NCBI GenBank assembly: GCA_964460435.1
Contig: CAYWRH010000109.1
Coordinates: 1-14,677 of the forward strand
Origin: JAAZBV01 sp964460435
GTDB taxonomy: Bacteria > Desulfobacterota > DSM-4660 > Desulfatiglandales > HGW-15
DNA length: 14,677 bases
Direction: 5' to 3'
The position numbers were made by a program, and so were the translations under genes. Shown one piece after another: positions 6,552 through 13,056 of this stretch. Under the pieces are notes generated by a model that saw nothing but the letters and a program-made list of their open reading frames with translations, made no database searches and was not told the DNA's origin. Each line of letters opens with the position of its first letter. Positions within the stretch are counted from its first letter, which is position 1.

Positions 6552-8231
6552 CTAGACCTTTCTGCCTGCTACTGCCTGTGCAACATTGAAGCAGAGGTCT
6601 CCAAGCTTCTCAAAGGTGGAAAACAGATCGACCATAATAAGGCCAGGGTCAACCTTGCATATCCCGCTCTTAAGCCTCATCATGTGCCGCTCCTTCATCT
6701 CTTCCTTCATCCTGTCTATTAATATTTCCAGCTCCTGCGCCCTCTCCATTACATTTTTATCTTCATCCCTGATACCGGAATTTACTACACTAAGAAAATT
6801 CCTGACCTCTGTCGAGATGGTCTCATAATCCTTCATTCCCTCGTCAGAAAAAAAGAGGTTCTGCTCTATCAGCCTCTCTATAAGCCTTGCAATATGTTCC
6901 ACCTCATCGCCGGCCCTTTCAAAATTATTAGCCATTCTTGTAAGGGCTGAGATCTCCAGCGATTCTTCGGGTGTTATGGGCTGCTGCATGATTTTAACCA
7001 GAAACTTGGTGATCTCCCGCTGGAGGTTATCAAGCATATCCTCCCTTCTTCTCCATTTTGAAAGGTCCTTTATTTTCCGGGATTTTATTGCCCTTATGAC
7101 ATCATCGTACATTGTCTCCACCGCCTCTCCCATCCTTATTATCTCTGCCCTGGCCTGAGCAAGCGCGACAGCGGGGGTCTCAACATATTTATTGTCAATA
7201 AACTTGATCTTTCTGAACTCCTCAAACCCCTCATTTTTTTCTGAAAAGGGAGTAAGCCATATCGTCATCTTCACAAGGTATGGAAGCGCAAACAGGAAAA
7301 CAATTGCATTAACAATATTAAAAAGGGTGTGTGAATTGGCTATGTATCTTGATATGTTGGGGCGCTCGCCGTTAACAAGCAGGTCCGCAGGGCCAAAGTT
7401 CATAATTGCCCCGGTCACATACTGCACAATCTCAATAAAAAAGGGGAAGAAGATAATTATGATAATAACACCTATTACATTAAAAAGGGTGTGGGCATTT
7501 GCAGTGCGCCTTGCATTGATATTGGAGCCGATGCTTGCAAGCTGAGCAGTGACTGTGGTGCCGATATTCTCCCCCATGATGAGGGCCACGCTTGTTTCAA
7601 AATTGATCATCCCCTGAAATGCCATGGCCATTGTAATGCCTACTGTGGCGCTTGAACTCTGTAGTATCATGGTTAATACCGCCCCTGTCAGCACGCAGAG
7701 GACAATCCCCACGATTGTATCGGCATGAAACCCGGTTAAAAAATTAATGAACAGCTCATTATTTTTAAGGGGAGCAAGGCCGTCAGACATGGTGGAAAGC
7801 CCGAAAAACACGAGGCCAAAACCAAGCAGCACATCTCCCAGATATATCCATTTGCTGTGGCCGGTAAAAAATTTTATAAAGACCCCGAGGGCAATAATCG
7901 GTAAGGCATAGGCGGTTATCTTGAAGGCTATGAGCTGGGCGGTCATGGTAGTGCCTATATTTGCGCCTATTACCACACCTGTTGCCTGGGTTAGATTCAT
8001 AAGACCTGCATCAACAAAACCAACCAGCATTACTGAAGTAGCGCTTGAACTCTGGATTATGGCTGTAACAAGTGTGCCCACACCGCATCCGACAAAACGG
8101 TTGTCAGAGACCATGTTTAATATGTGCCTTAATCTGCTTCCCGCAAATTTCTGAAGCCCTTCGGACATGATCTTCATGCCGTATAAAAACATGCCCAGTC
8201 CGCCAAAGGCCTGAAATAATACTGTAACCAT
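6552..8231 (-). CDS. Na/phosphate cotransporter with PhoU-like C-terminal domain
   Basis: Inner-membrane sodium-coupled phosphate transporter of the SLC34/NptA type. The transporter part shows its internal two-fold repeat: Gln-Ser-Ser-Ser-Ala-Thr at 60-65 and 191-196, Gly-Ala-Asn-Ile-Gly-Thr-Thr (89-95) and Gly-Glu-Asn-Ile-Gly-Thr-Thr (220-226), then two His-Thr-Leu-Phe-Asn segments (247-251, 301-305). From about residue 350 to 559 the chain is charged and helical, matching the PhoU-like domain of bacterial fusions of this family, which probably senses or gates phosphate flow. The length (559) fits that architecture. The start lies 6 bases after the activator gene and has only a weak ribosome site, so it is likely translated by coupling. 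Why it follows dehydratase genes is not evident. Confidence 0.93.
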   Translation of the reverse strand: MVTVLFQAFGGLGMFLYGMKIMSEGLQKFAGSRLRHILNMVSDNRFVGCGVGTLVTAIIQSSSATSVMLVGFVDAGLMNLTQATGVVIGANIGTTMTAQLIAFKITAYALPIIALGVFIKFFTGHSKWIYLGDVLLGFGLVFFGLSTMSDGLAPLKNNELFINFLTGFHADTIVGIVLCVLTGAVLTMILQSSSATVGITMAMAFQGMINFETSVALIMGENIGTTVTAQLASIGSNINARRTANAHTLFNVIGVIIIIIFFPFFIEIVQYVTGAIMNFGPADLLVNGERPNISRYIANSHTLFNIVNAIVFLFALPYLVKMTIWLTPFSEKNEGFEEFRKIKFIDNKYVETPAVALAQARAEIIRMGEAVETMYDDVIRAIKSRKIKDLSKWRRREDMLDNLQREITKFLVKIMQQPITPEESLEISALTRMANNFERAGDEVEHIARLIERLIEQNLFFSDEGMKDYETISTEVRNFLSVVNSGIRDEDKNVMERAQELEILIDRMKEEMKERHMMRLKSGICKVDPGLIMVDLFSTFEKLGDLCFNVAQAVAGRKV

Positions 8232-8237
8232 TGTTTT

Positions 8238-9017
8238 CTATAACTCCATCGCAAATAGCGAAGCGCCCACTGCGCCTGCCAGCTGAGGGTGTTCAGGAAG
8301 AAGCACATCCACGCCTGTCTTTTCCTTTATCATCTCCACCAGGTATGGGTTATGCTCCACAACGCCTCCTGTTATGACTATAGGCGGGGTAATAAGCTCC
8401 ATCTCCAGTACCCGTTTTATAACGGAAAAAAAGAGCCCCTTTATGATATCGGGCACCTTTTTACCCTGCCTGATCTTCTCCAGCACCTCTGTAGCTGAAA
8501 AGACTGTGCAGAAGCTCCCAAGCTCCACCATCTCGGTTGACTCTCTTGCAAGCCCGTCCATATCCTCTATGGGTATATCAAGCCTTAAAGACATCTCTTC
8601 CAGAAATGCCCCTGTCCCGGCAGCGCATTTCCGGTTCATCTTGAAGTTTATGCGTCTTCCTTCGCTGTCAAGCTTGATAACCTTGTTATCCTGGCCCCCT
8701 ATGTCTATGATTGTCATGGCCCTGTTAAAATAATGAAATGCCCCCTTTGCATGGCACCCTATCTCTGTCCTGGTATCATTGCTGAAGGTTACATTTGTTC
8801 TGCCATAGCCTGTGGAGACTGTGCCTTTAACTGCATCACGTGGGGCATTTGCCATTGCAAGGGCTTCGGTAAGACCGTCTTCTGCGGTACGGCTGAAATC
8901 TGTCCCTGATTTTTTAACAGAAAATCCTGCCAGGTTTTTCTCTTTATCAAGAAGCACGACCTTTGTGCGGGAGGCGCCTATGTCTACCCCTGCATATAAA
9001 ACTCTCTTGTCTGCCAT
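8238..9017 (-). CDS. Acyl-CoA dehydratase/reductase activase (BadF/BcrA/HgdC family ATPase)
   Basis: ATP-driven electron activator with a bridging [4Fe-4S] cluster. As a homodimer it hydrolyses ATP to push low-potential electrons onto its partner dehydratase or reductase. Visible ASKHA motifs: Gly10-Val-Asp-Ile-Gly-Ala-Ser (phosphate 1), Thr-Gly-Tyr-Gly-Arg (69-73), Glu-Ile-Gly-Cys-His-Ala (85-90), Asp-Ile-Gly-Gly-Gln-Asp (105-110), and Thr-Gly-Gly (216-218). The cluster cysteines are Cys131 (Lys-Cys-Ala-Ala-Gly-Thr-Gly) and Cys170 (Phe-Cys-Thr-Val-Phe). The 259 residues are full length. It begins 11 bases after the dehydratase subunit, the expected partner. HgdC, BcrA/BcrD and the DCCP-reductase (YjiL) are all possible subfamilies; I cannot separate them by eye. 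Confidence 0.95.
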   Translation of the reverse strand: MADKRVLYAGVDIGASRTKVVLLDKEKNLAGFSVKKSGTDFSRTAEDGLTEALAMANAPRDAVKGTVSTGYGRTNVTFSNDTRTEIGCHAKGAFHYFNRAMTIIDIGGQDNKVIKLDSEGRRINFKMNRKCAAGTGAFLEEMSLRLDIPIEDMDGLARESTEMVELGSFCTVFSATEVLEKIRQGKKVPDIIKGLFFSVIKRVLEMELITPPIVITGGVVEHNPYLVEMIKEKTGVDVLLPEHPQLAGAVGASLFAMEL

Positions 9018-9028
9018 CAGCGCAGGGG

Positions 9029-10270
9029 TTACCTTTCATCCAGTTGTTCAATAAATGCCTCAATATTGGTCTTTGCCTGCTCCTCTGAATAGCAGCGCAG
9101 GTCATTCAGGTCGCCGTTAATAACCAGCCTGGGCACCCCAAGGTTTTTACTTATCCTTTCTGACAGGCCATACCTGTTATTGGAGTTATTGGGGCAGGTC
9201 TTGGCATCGTGGAATATGATCCCGTCGAATTTATATTTTTCAAAACAGTTGCGTATATATTTCTCTTTGTATGCCTCATCCCTCACGATAAAGAGCTCCG
9301 TATAGGCCCTTCCCATGCTCTCAAAAGGGTCATTGGGATCAAGCTGGTCAAAGATCCAGCTGTTGCAGTAGGTGGATGCAACAATGCATGTGTTAAGTTC
9401 AGCAAACTGGTTACTCAGGGTGCTTAGCTTTCCCCATACAGGCATGCCGTCCCAGTAGATCCTGTGCCTTTCATTATCAATAGCTGCCACCTTTCCTGCT
9501 ACCCTCTCCTTGAGTTCCTTCAGGAGCACCTCATAATAATCCACCGCCTCCTTTGTGCCCCTTGCGACAACAGCAGGGCCCATATGGATGGTGGCATCAA
9601 AGAATGTCCAGGGAGATGGGATGGCAGATGCTGTTTCAAGGCATGCCCTCCATAATACGGATGTCTGCCTGGAAAGTTCAACCGCCTCCTTGAAACGGTC
9701 TATATCAAATTTTTTACCCGCCACCTTTTCAAGCGCAGGGATAAGGCTCTCTGTCTGTTTTGCAATGTCGTTTATCTGAAAATCCCTGATCTCTCCTATG
9801 TCCCTGTGCGTATGGATGCCTATCATGGGGACATTTAGCTCCCTTGAATACCATGCAAACCAGTCCTGCACATCACGGCACTGGTTTGTATTAAAGACAA
9901 GGACATCCGGCTTTGGCACAGACTCCATCTTGTAGGCAGCGGTGAGAGGGCTCTTTTTCTGAAGAAATGAACCTATATCGCTTGTAAGATATGAACATAT
10001 ATCAGGGGAATAGCCTATGGCGTTTGCATAGGGTATAAGCTCTGTGGCCATCCTGGTAGCGCCCAGCATTGCGCCGTGGTTTTCAGGAAAATATACCAGA
10101 AAGCCCATGCCTCTAAGCAGCTCTGCCGGGCCCACACTTGTGCACCATGCGATCTTTTTTGATCCGGTTTTTGATGCCTCATCAAGCTCATAAAAATGGT
10201 TTGCCATTACCTTGTTATATAAACCCTGACACTCAAACTTTTTTCTGGCAGGTTTTTTTTCTTCACTCAT
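9029..10270 (-). CDS. 2-hydroxyacyl-CoA dehydratase / benzoyl-CoA reductase-type subunit
   Basis: Iron-sulfur subunit of the HgdB/BcrB/BcrC family, which uses radical chemistry to dehydrate 2-hydroxyacyl-CoA or reduce aromatic CoA esters. The 413 residues match. Likely cluster ligands are Cys43 (Ala-Trp-Cys-Thr), Cys92 (Asp-Ile-Cys-Ser-Tyr) and Cys359 (Lys-Thr-Cys-Pro-Asn-Asn). The Tyr-Phe-Pro-Glu-Asn-His stretch (60-65) and the C-terminal Asn-Gly-Asp-Leu-Asn-Asp-Leu-Arg are typical of BcrB/BzdO-like members. It is the first gene of the leftward operon, with GGAGG 10 bases before its ATG. The usual second subunit is absent: only an activase follows. It may therefore act as a homodimer like the double-cubane proteins (YjiM/DCCP), or pair with a subunit encoded elsewhere. 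The substrate is unknown. Confidence 0.92.
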   Translation of the reverse strand: MSEEKKPARKKFECQGLYNKVMANHFYELDEASKTGSKKIAWCTSVGPAELLRGMGFLVYFPENHGAMLGATRMATELIPYANAIGYSPDICSYLTSDIGSFLQKKSPLTAAYKMESVPKPDVLVFNTNQCRDVQDWFAWYSRELNVPMIGIHTHRDIGEIRDFQINDIAKQTESLIPALEKVAGKKFDIDRFKEAVELSRQTSVLWRACLETASAIPSPWTFFDATIHMGPAVVARGTKEAVDYYEVLLKELKERVAGKVAAIDNERHRIYWDGMPVWGKLSTLSNQFAELNTCIVASTYCNSWIFDQLDPNDPFESMGRAYTELFIVRDEAYKEKYIRNCFEKYKFDGIIFHDAKTCPNNSNNRYGLSERISKNLGVPRLVINGDLNDLRCYSEEQAKTNIEAFIEQLDER

Positions 10271-10317
10271 CCTGGTTATTCCTCCAATCTGTTTATGTTA
10301 GGACTTCTATTCGGTTG

Positions 10318-10350
10318 TCAACTTTAGTTGATTGGTGCAGGGCTTGTCAA
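10318..10350 (-). promoter_or_regulatory. Candidate promoter of the dehydratase operon with overlapping palindrome
   Basis: On the minus strand an exact TTGACA (10345-10350) is followed after 18 bases by TAAAGT (10321-10326, 4 of 6). This would give a leader of roughly 45 bases before the ATG at 10270. A palindrome TCAACT-tt-AGTTGA (10318-10331) covers the -10 box, a typical place for a repressor. A second TTGACA (10316-10321) with CATAAA (10292-10297) would start transcription on the ribosome site, so it is less likely. Confidence 0.5.
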
Positions 10351-10375
10351 GCGCAGATTCCCGCTGCTTGCACTC

Positions 10376-10486
10376 TCAGTAATCAAGCCCCTTTTTAAGC
10401 CACTCCCTTAGATCGCCCTCTACCCCGAAAACACCCCTTGACTGGCAGAATGCCTTTTCAAACCTCTCCGGCAGCTCTATCCTTTT
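10376..10486 (-). pseudogene. Possible C-terminal remnant of an unknown gene
   Basis: An open stretch of 36 codons ends in TGA at 10376-10378 and is closed upstream by an in-frame TGA at 10487-10489. Its peptide reads like a natural protein tail (ELPERFEKAFCQSRG, later REWLKKGLDY) and has no start codon or ribosome site. It lies between the dehydratase promoter and the toxin gene, so it could be what is left of a gene displaced by the accessory region. I do not recognise the family. It may also be a chance ORF. Confidence 0.3.
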
Positions 10487-10515
10487 TCAGTTCTTAAAGT
10501 GATGTGATCATTTTT

Positions 10516-10905
10516 CTATGAAACAAGCATTAAGCCCGGTATAAAAGCAAAGTGTTTATCCTTTGTAAATAACTGGAATCCATACTGGAATGCTATTGCT
10601 GCGATCCATATATCATTGGTTGGTATTGGTTTACCTGTTTTTCGTAAATTATTCAGCACCTCAGAATAAAATTCCGCTGTGTTTTCATCAATCCTGTATA
10701 TATGGACCCTGGGTGTATCAAGAAACTCTGCCAGTTCCTCTCTATTCTTCTTTCTCCTGCTGCCAGCCTTAAACCCTGACAGTAATTCACCTATGGTAAT
10801 TGAGCATATGCCAATTTCATTTGCCTGCTTAAGGACAGTGATTGTTTCATGTTCTCCTTTTAAGGCAGAGGTATATATATTCGTGTCAATAAGGATATTT
10901 TTCAT
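10516..10905 (-). CDS. VapC-type PIN-domain toxin ribonuclease
   Basis: Predicted Mg-dependent endoribonuclease toxin of a type II toxin-antitoxin pair; VapC proteins usually cut tRNA or rRNA and stop translation. The PIN-domain acidic residues are all present (numbering from the ATG at 10905): Asp7 (Leu-Ile-Asp-Thr-Asn), Glu40 (Ile-Gly-Glu-Leu), Asp98 (Thr-Asn-Asp-Ile-Trp-Ile-Ala) and Asp116 (Thr-Lys-Asp-Lys-His-Phe). The 129 residues are normal, so it looks intact. An ATG two codons upstream exists, but the chosen ATG makes an ATGA overlap with the antitoxin stop, the classic coupling arrangement. The target RNA cannot be predicted. Confidence 0.92.
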   Translation of the reverse strand: MKNILIDTNIYTSALKGEHETITVLKQANEIGICSITIGELLSGFKAGSRRKKNREELAEFLDTPRVHIYRIDENTAEFYSEVLNNLRKTGKPIPTNDIWIAAIAFQYGFQLFTKDKHFAFIPGLMLVS

Positions 10906-11162
10906 TCCCATAACTCTTTATCGATTTTGCGTTCTGAATCTATCTTTTTTTGAATTGCTTTATATTCCTCTTCTGACCATATGCCGAAAAGATGATCCAG
11001 GTCATGATGTTCAGCCGTATGGATTTTTAATTTTTTAAGTCCTGCCCGTTCTTTAAGCACCTCAAGGACAAATTGATTCAGGCTCTTCCCCTGTTCCTCT
11101 GCAATTTTTTTGCATTTTTCAGATACTTCATCTTCAATGCCTCTTATTGTAAGTGTCTTCAT
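10902..11162 (-). CDS. Ribbon-helix-helix antitoxin of the VapBC pair
   Basis: Partner of the downstream PIN toxin. The 86-residue product starts Met-Lys-Thr-Leu-Thr-Ile-Arg-Gly-Ile, a beta strand followed by two helices (Glu-Val-Ser-Glu-Lys-Cys..., Ser-Leu-Asn-Gln-Phe-Val), which is the FitA/CopG-like DNA-binding fold. The charged C-terminus (Phe-Gly-Ile-Trp-Ser-Glu-Glu-Glu) is the likely toxin-binding tail. GGAGG lies 7 bases before the ATG at 11162. An in-frame ATG at 11192 would fall inside the operator at 11188-11211 and is rejected. Such antitoxins repress their own promoter. Confidence 0.88.
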   Translation of the reverse strand: MKTLTIRGIEDEVSEKCKKIAEEQGKSLNQFVLEVLKERAGLKKLKIHTAEHHDLDHLFGIWSEEEYKAIQKKIDSERKIDKELWE

Positions 11163-11187
11163 TGCTCTTTCCTCCTGCACAAATGCA

Positions 11188-11232
11188 GTCATAATTTGCC
11201 TGCATTATGACATCACAATATGACTTTGTCAA
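11188..11232 (-). promoter_or_regulatory. Promoter and inverted-repeat operator of the toxin-antitoxin operon
   Basis: On the minus strand TTGACA (11227-11232, exact) and CATAAT (11204-11209, 5 of 6) are 17 bases apart. An inverted repeat, GTCATAAT (11188-11195) and ATTATGAC (11204-11211), has perfect 8-base arms and an 8-base spacer, and its right arm covers the -10 box. This fits autorepression by the RHH antitoxin. Confidence 0.75.
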
Positions 11233-11318
11233 TTGCATGTATAGCCATTATGAAAATAAAACCCTGCTTCATCCGCCATGCACTCTACGTAAGGCGGCGC
11301 CCTTAACCCGCTCCGTTA

Positions 11319-11337
11319 TTCCCGACCTGATCGGGAA
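11319..11337. repeat. Short inverted repeat TTCCCGA-N5-TCGGGAA
   Basis: Perfect 7-base arms with a 5-base loop, in the context gttATTCCCGAC...GGGAAATCC. It resembles the small ATTCCCG...CGGGAAT palindromes scattered through many proteobacterial genomes. There is no T-run, so it is not called a terminator. The rest of 11233-11404 shows only the next repeat. Confidence 0.6.
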
Positions 11338-11354
11338 ATCCATTTTTACACCAC

Positions 11355-11389
11355 ACCACGGAGAACACAGAGAACACGGAGAAAATCTT
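11355..11389. repeat. CACGGAG-type intergenic repeat
   Basis: Three tandem units (accacggagaa, cacagagaa, cacggagaaaatctt), the longest single copy of the repeat also found at 38-111, 5459-5491 and 5585-5603. It lies 16 bases before the DruA-like remnant. Confidence 0.75.
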
Positions 11390-11404
11390 CTTATTACCTG
11401 AATT

Positions 11405-11614
11405 TTGCACATATGTCAGCGTCAATCTGAAGAGAAACGTTATCAGGAGCTGATGCAGAAGCATCATTATCTGGGTTCCCTCCCAAAAATCGGTGAAACG
11501 CTTTGGTATGTTGCCTCCTATCACAATCAATGGGTAGCTCTTCTGACCTTTTCAACCCCTGCATGGAAATGTGCAGCACGGGACCGCTGGATTGGTTGGG
11601 ACTTCCGCCATCAG
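11405..11614 (+). pseudogene. DruA-like / DUF4338 remnant, truncated at both ends
   Basis: About 70 residues match the DUF4338 core found in Druantia protein DruA and at the N-terminus of some DDE transposases: Tyr-Gln-Glu-Leu-Met-Gln-Lys-His-His-Tyr-Leu-Gly, Gly-Glu-Thr-Leu-Trp-Tyr-Val-Ala, Trp-Val-Ala-Leu-Leu-Thr-Phe-Ser, and Arg-Asp-Arg-Trp-Ile-Gly-Trp-Asp-Phe-Arg-His-Gln. An in-frame TGA at 11399 cuts off the N-terminus, and the only start is TTG. After residue 70 the frame stays open to 11920 but the family pattern (Leu-x-Leu-x-x-Asn-Asn-x-Arg-Phe-Leu) is lost, and the later part is the reverse of the AAA ATPase gene. This is inferred to be a dead fragment of a mobile or defence gene; whether it came from DruA or a transposase cannot be told. 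Confidence 0.72.
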
Positions 11615-11685
11615 CATTCAGCTTCCTGTCACTCTATAGCCTTGAGCGACAGCGGAGCAGCAAAAGACATATCAAACAAACTTTT

Positions 11686-12912
11686 TTATATCCCTGTTTT
11701 CCACGAAATGACACGGCACCCCTTAATCTCAAAAGGATCTTCTATGTCAGCAATAACAATACCCTTAGTCGCCTTATCGCCGGCCATCTCTTTCCATCTA
11801 ACAAGATTTTCAATATGGCCAGGTATAATAGTGGATGTCGCTTTTATCTCTATTGGATACAAACTGCTGTTTCTCTCTATGATGAGATCAACCTCTATTC
11901 CGGCTTTTGAACGCCAGTAATATAATTCAGGCCGTTCACCTCTATTGTAAAATGCCTTAACCCATTCTGAAACTACCATGGTCTCAAATAAAGGTCCTTT
12001 CATAGGCCCCTGAATAAGGGGCTCCGGTGAATGAAGGCCAAGTAGAAAGGTGGCAATCCCTGTATCAAGGAAATAGAGTTTAGGGCTCTTAATAATCCTC
12101 TTGCCAAAGTTATTGAAATGGGGAGGAAGAAGATAAATCTGATAACTGGCTTCCAGTATACTTAACCAGCTTTTTATCGTGGGAACGGTGACTCCCACGT
12201 CTCGCGCCAGTTCTGACATGTTCAGTATCTGGCCTGTCTTCGCAGCACAAAGACGCAAAAACCTGTTGAAAGAATTAAAATCGCCTATCTTGATTACCTG
12301 TCTGACATCCCTCTCAAGGTAGGTCTGAATGTAACCTGAAATCCAGAGCTGCCTGTCCACTTCATTATTTACTCTTATTTCCGGGTAAGCACCTCTGAGC
12401 AGCCAGTCAGAAAGAGATATTGGAATTTTGTTTTGTTCTTTTTTTGAGGGGGTAATTAAGTTTTTTAACAACACATCCAGTTCTGCCCCCTTACCTGTTG
12501 TAATTCCCTGACTTTCTCCCATAGAAAAAGGAAGAAGGGTTAGAACTGCCACGCGTCCTGAAAGAGATTGACTTACACCCTGCATTAAGGCAAAGCTCTG
12601 TGAACCTGAAAGCAACCAGTTTCCTGGTGTCCGATCCATGTCAATAGCCGATTTTATATAGTGCAATAATTCAGGCGTATACTGGATTTCATCCAATATG
12701 ACAGGGGTAGGGTTGTCTTTTAAAAAGCCTACAGGGTCTTCAATGACCCTTGCCCTGACATCCGGGTTTTCAAGGGAAACAAGCTTGTGTGATTTTGAAA
12801 ACCTTTCCTTCAGTAGCGTAGTTTTCCCTGACTGTCGGGGCCCTGTGACAAGGACAGCCGGAAAGGTTTTCATGGCCTTTTTAATGGTGCCTTCTAATAT
12901 TCTGGGTAACAT
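11686..12912 (-). CDS. AAA ATPase with C-terminal DUF4143 domain
   Basis: Member of the large bacterial and archaeal AAA_14-DUF4143 family, of unclear function (proposed roles include DNA interaction and toxin-like or mobile modules). Residues 24-31 are the Walker A (GPRQSGKT), 71-75 the Walker B (Val-Ile-Leu-Asp-Glu), and 100-105 sensor 1 (Leu-Leu-Ser-Gly-Ser-Gln). A winged-helix-like stretch is near 215-250. The DUF4143 tail has a nuclease-like Glu340-Val-Asp342...Glu355-Ile-Lys357 pattern, reminiscent of PD-(D/E)xK folds. The 408 residues are full length, and nothing is missing. It stands alone between two decayed mobile fragments. There is no Shine-Dalgarno before the ATG; see the promoter entry. 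Confidence 0.93.
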   Translation of the reverse strand: MLPRILEGTIKKAMKTFPAVLVTGPRQSGKTTLLKERFSKSHKLVSLENPDVRARVIEDPVGFLKDNPTPVILDEIQYTPELLHYIKSAIDMDRTPGNWLLSGSQSFALMQGVSQSLSGRVAVLTLLPFSMGESQGITTGKGAELDVLLKNLITPSKKEQNKIPISLSDWLLRGAYPEIRVNNEVDRQLWISGYIQTYLERDVRQVIKIGDFNSFNRFLRLCAAKTGQILNMSELARDVGVTVPTIKSWLSILEASYQIYLLPPHFNNFGKRIIKSPKLYFLDTGIATFLLGLHSPEPLIQGPMKGPLFETMVVSEWVKAFYNRGERPELYYWRSKAGIEVDLIIERNSSLYPIEIKATSTIIPGHIENLVRWKEMAGDKATKGIVIADIEDPFEIKGCRVISWKTGI

Positions 12913-12918
12913 GCCGGA

Positions 12919-12947
12919 AATATATCATGCCCATATTTAAAATTCAA
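12919..12947 (-). promoter_or_regulatory. Candidate promoter giving a leaderless ATPase transcript
   Basis: TTGAAT (12942-12947, 4 of 6) and TATATT (12919-12924, 5 of 6) are 17 bases apart on the minus strand. The -10 box ends 6 bases before the ATG at 12912, so transcription would start at or next to the A of the start codon. The absence of a ribosome site fits a leaderless mRNA. Both boxes are imperfect in an AT-rich region, so chance is possible. Confidence 0.45.
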
Positions 12948-13001
12948 CTTTAAATTTGGCCAATACCCATAACATTTATCATAAACAATTTTTGAAATAT
13001 T

Positions 13002-13026
13002 GTTGCGTTACTTCGCTTAACACAAC
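13002..13026. repeat. REP-like hairpin beside a RAYT remnant
   Basis: GTTGCGTTA (13002-13010) and TAACACAAC (13018-13026) pair at 8 of 9 bases around a 7-base loop. Hairpins of this kind are the substrates of RAYT transposases, and the remnant of such a gene starts right after it. Confidence 0.65.
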
Positions 13027-13056
13027 CTATAGACTGTCTTTCCCGACTCGCCTGCC

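Noticed and set aside
11163..11192. Longer antitoxin start at 11192
   Set aside because: It lies inside the operator, has no ribosome site and adds ten residues absent from the RHH fold. The start at 11162 has GGAGG at 7 bases.
11615..11920. Rightward frame continuing from the DruA-like remnant
   Set aside because: It loses family homology and, from 11686, only mirrors the ATPase gene on the other strand.
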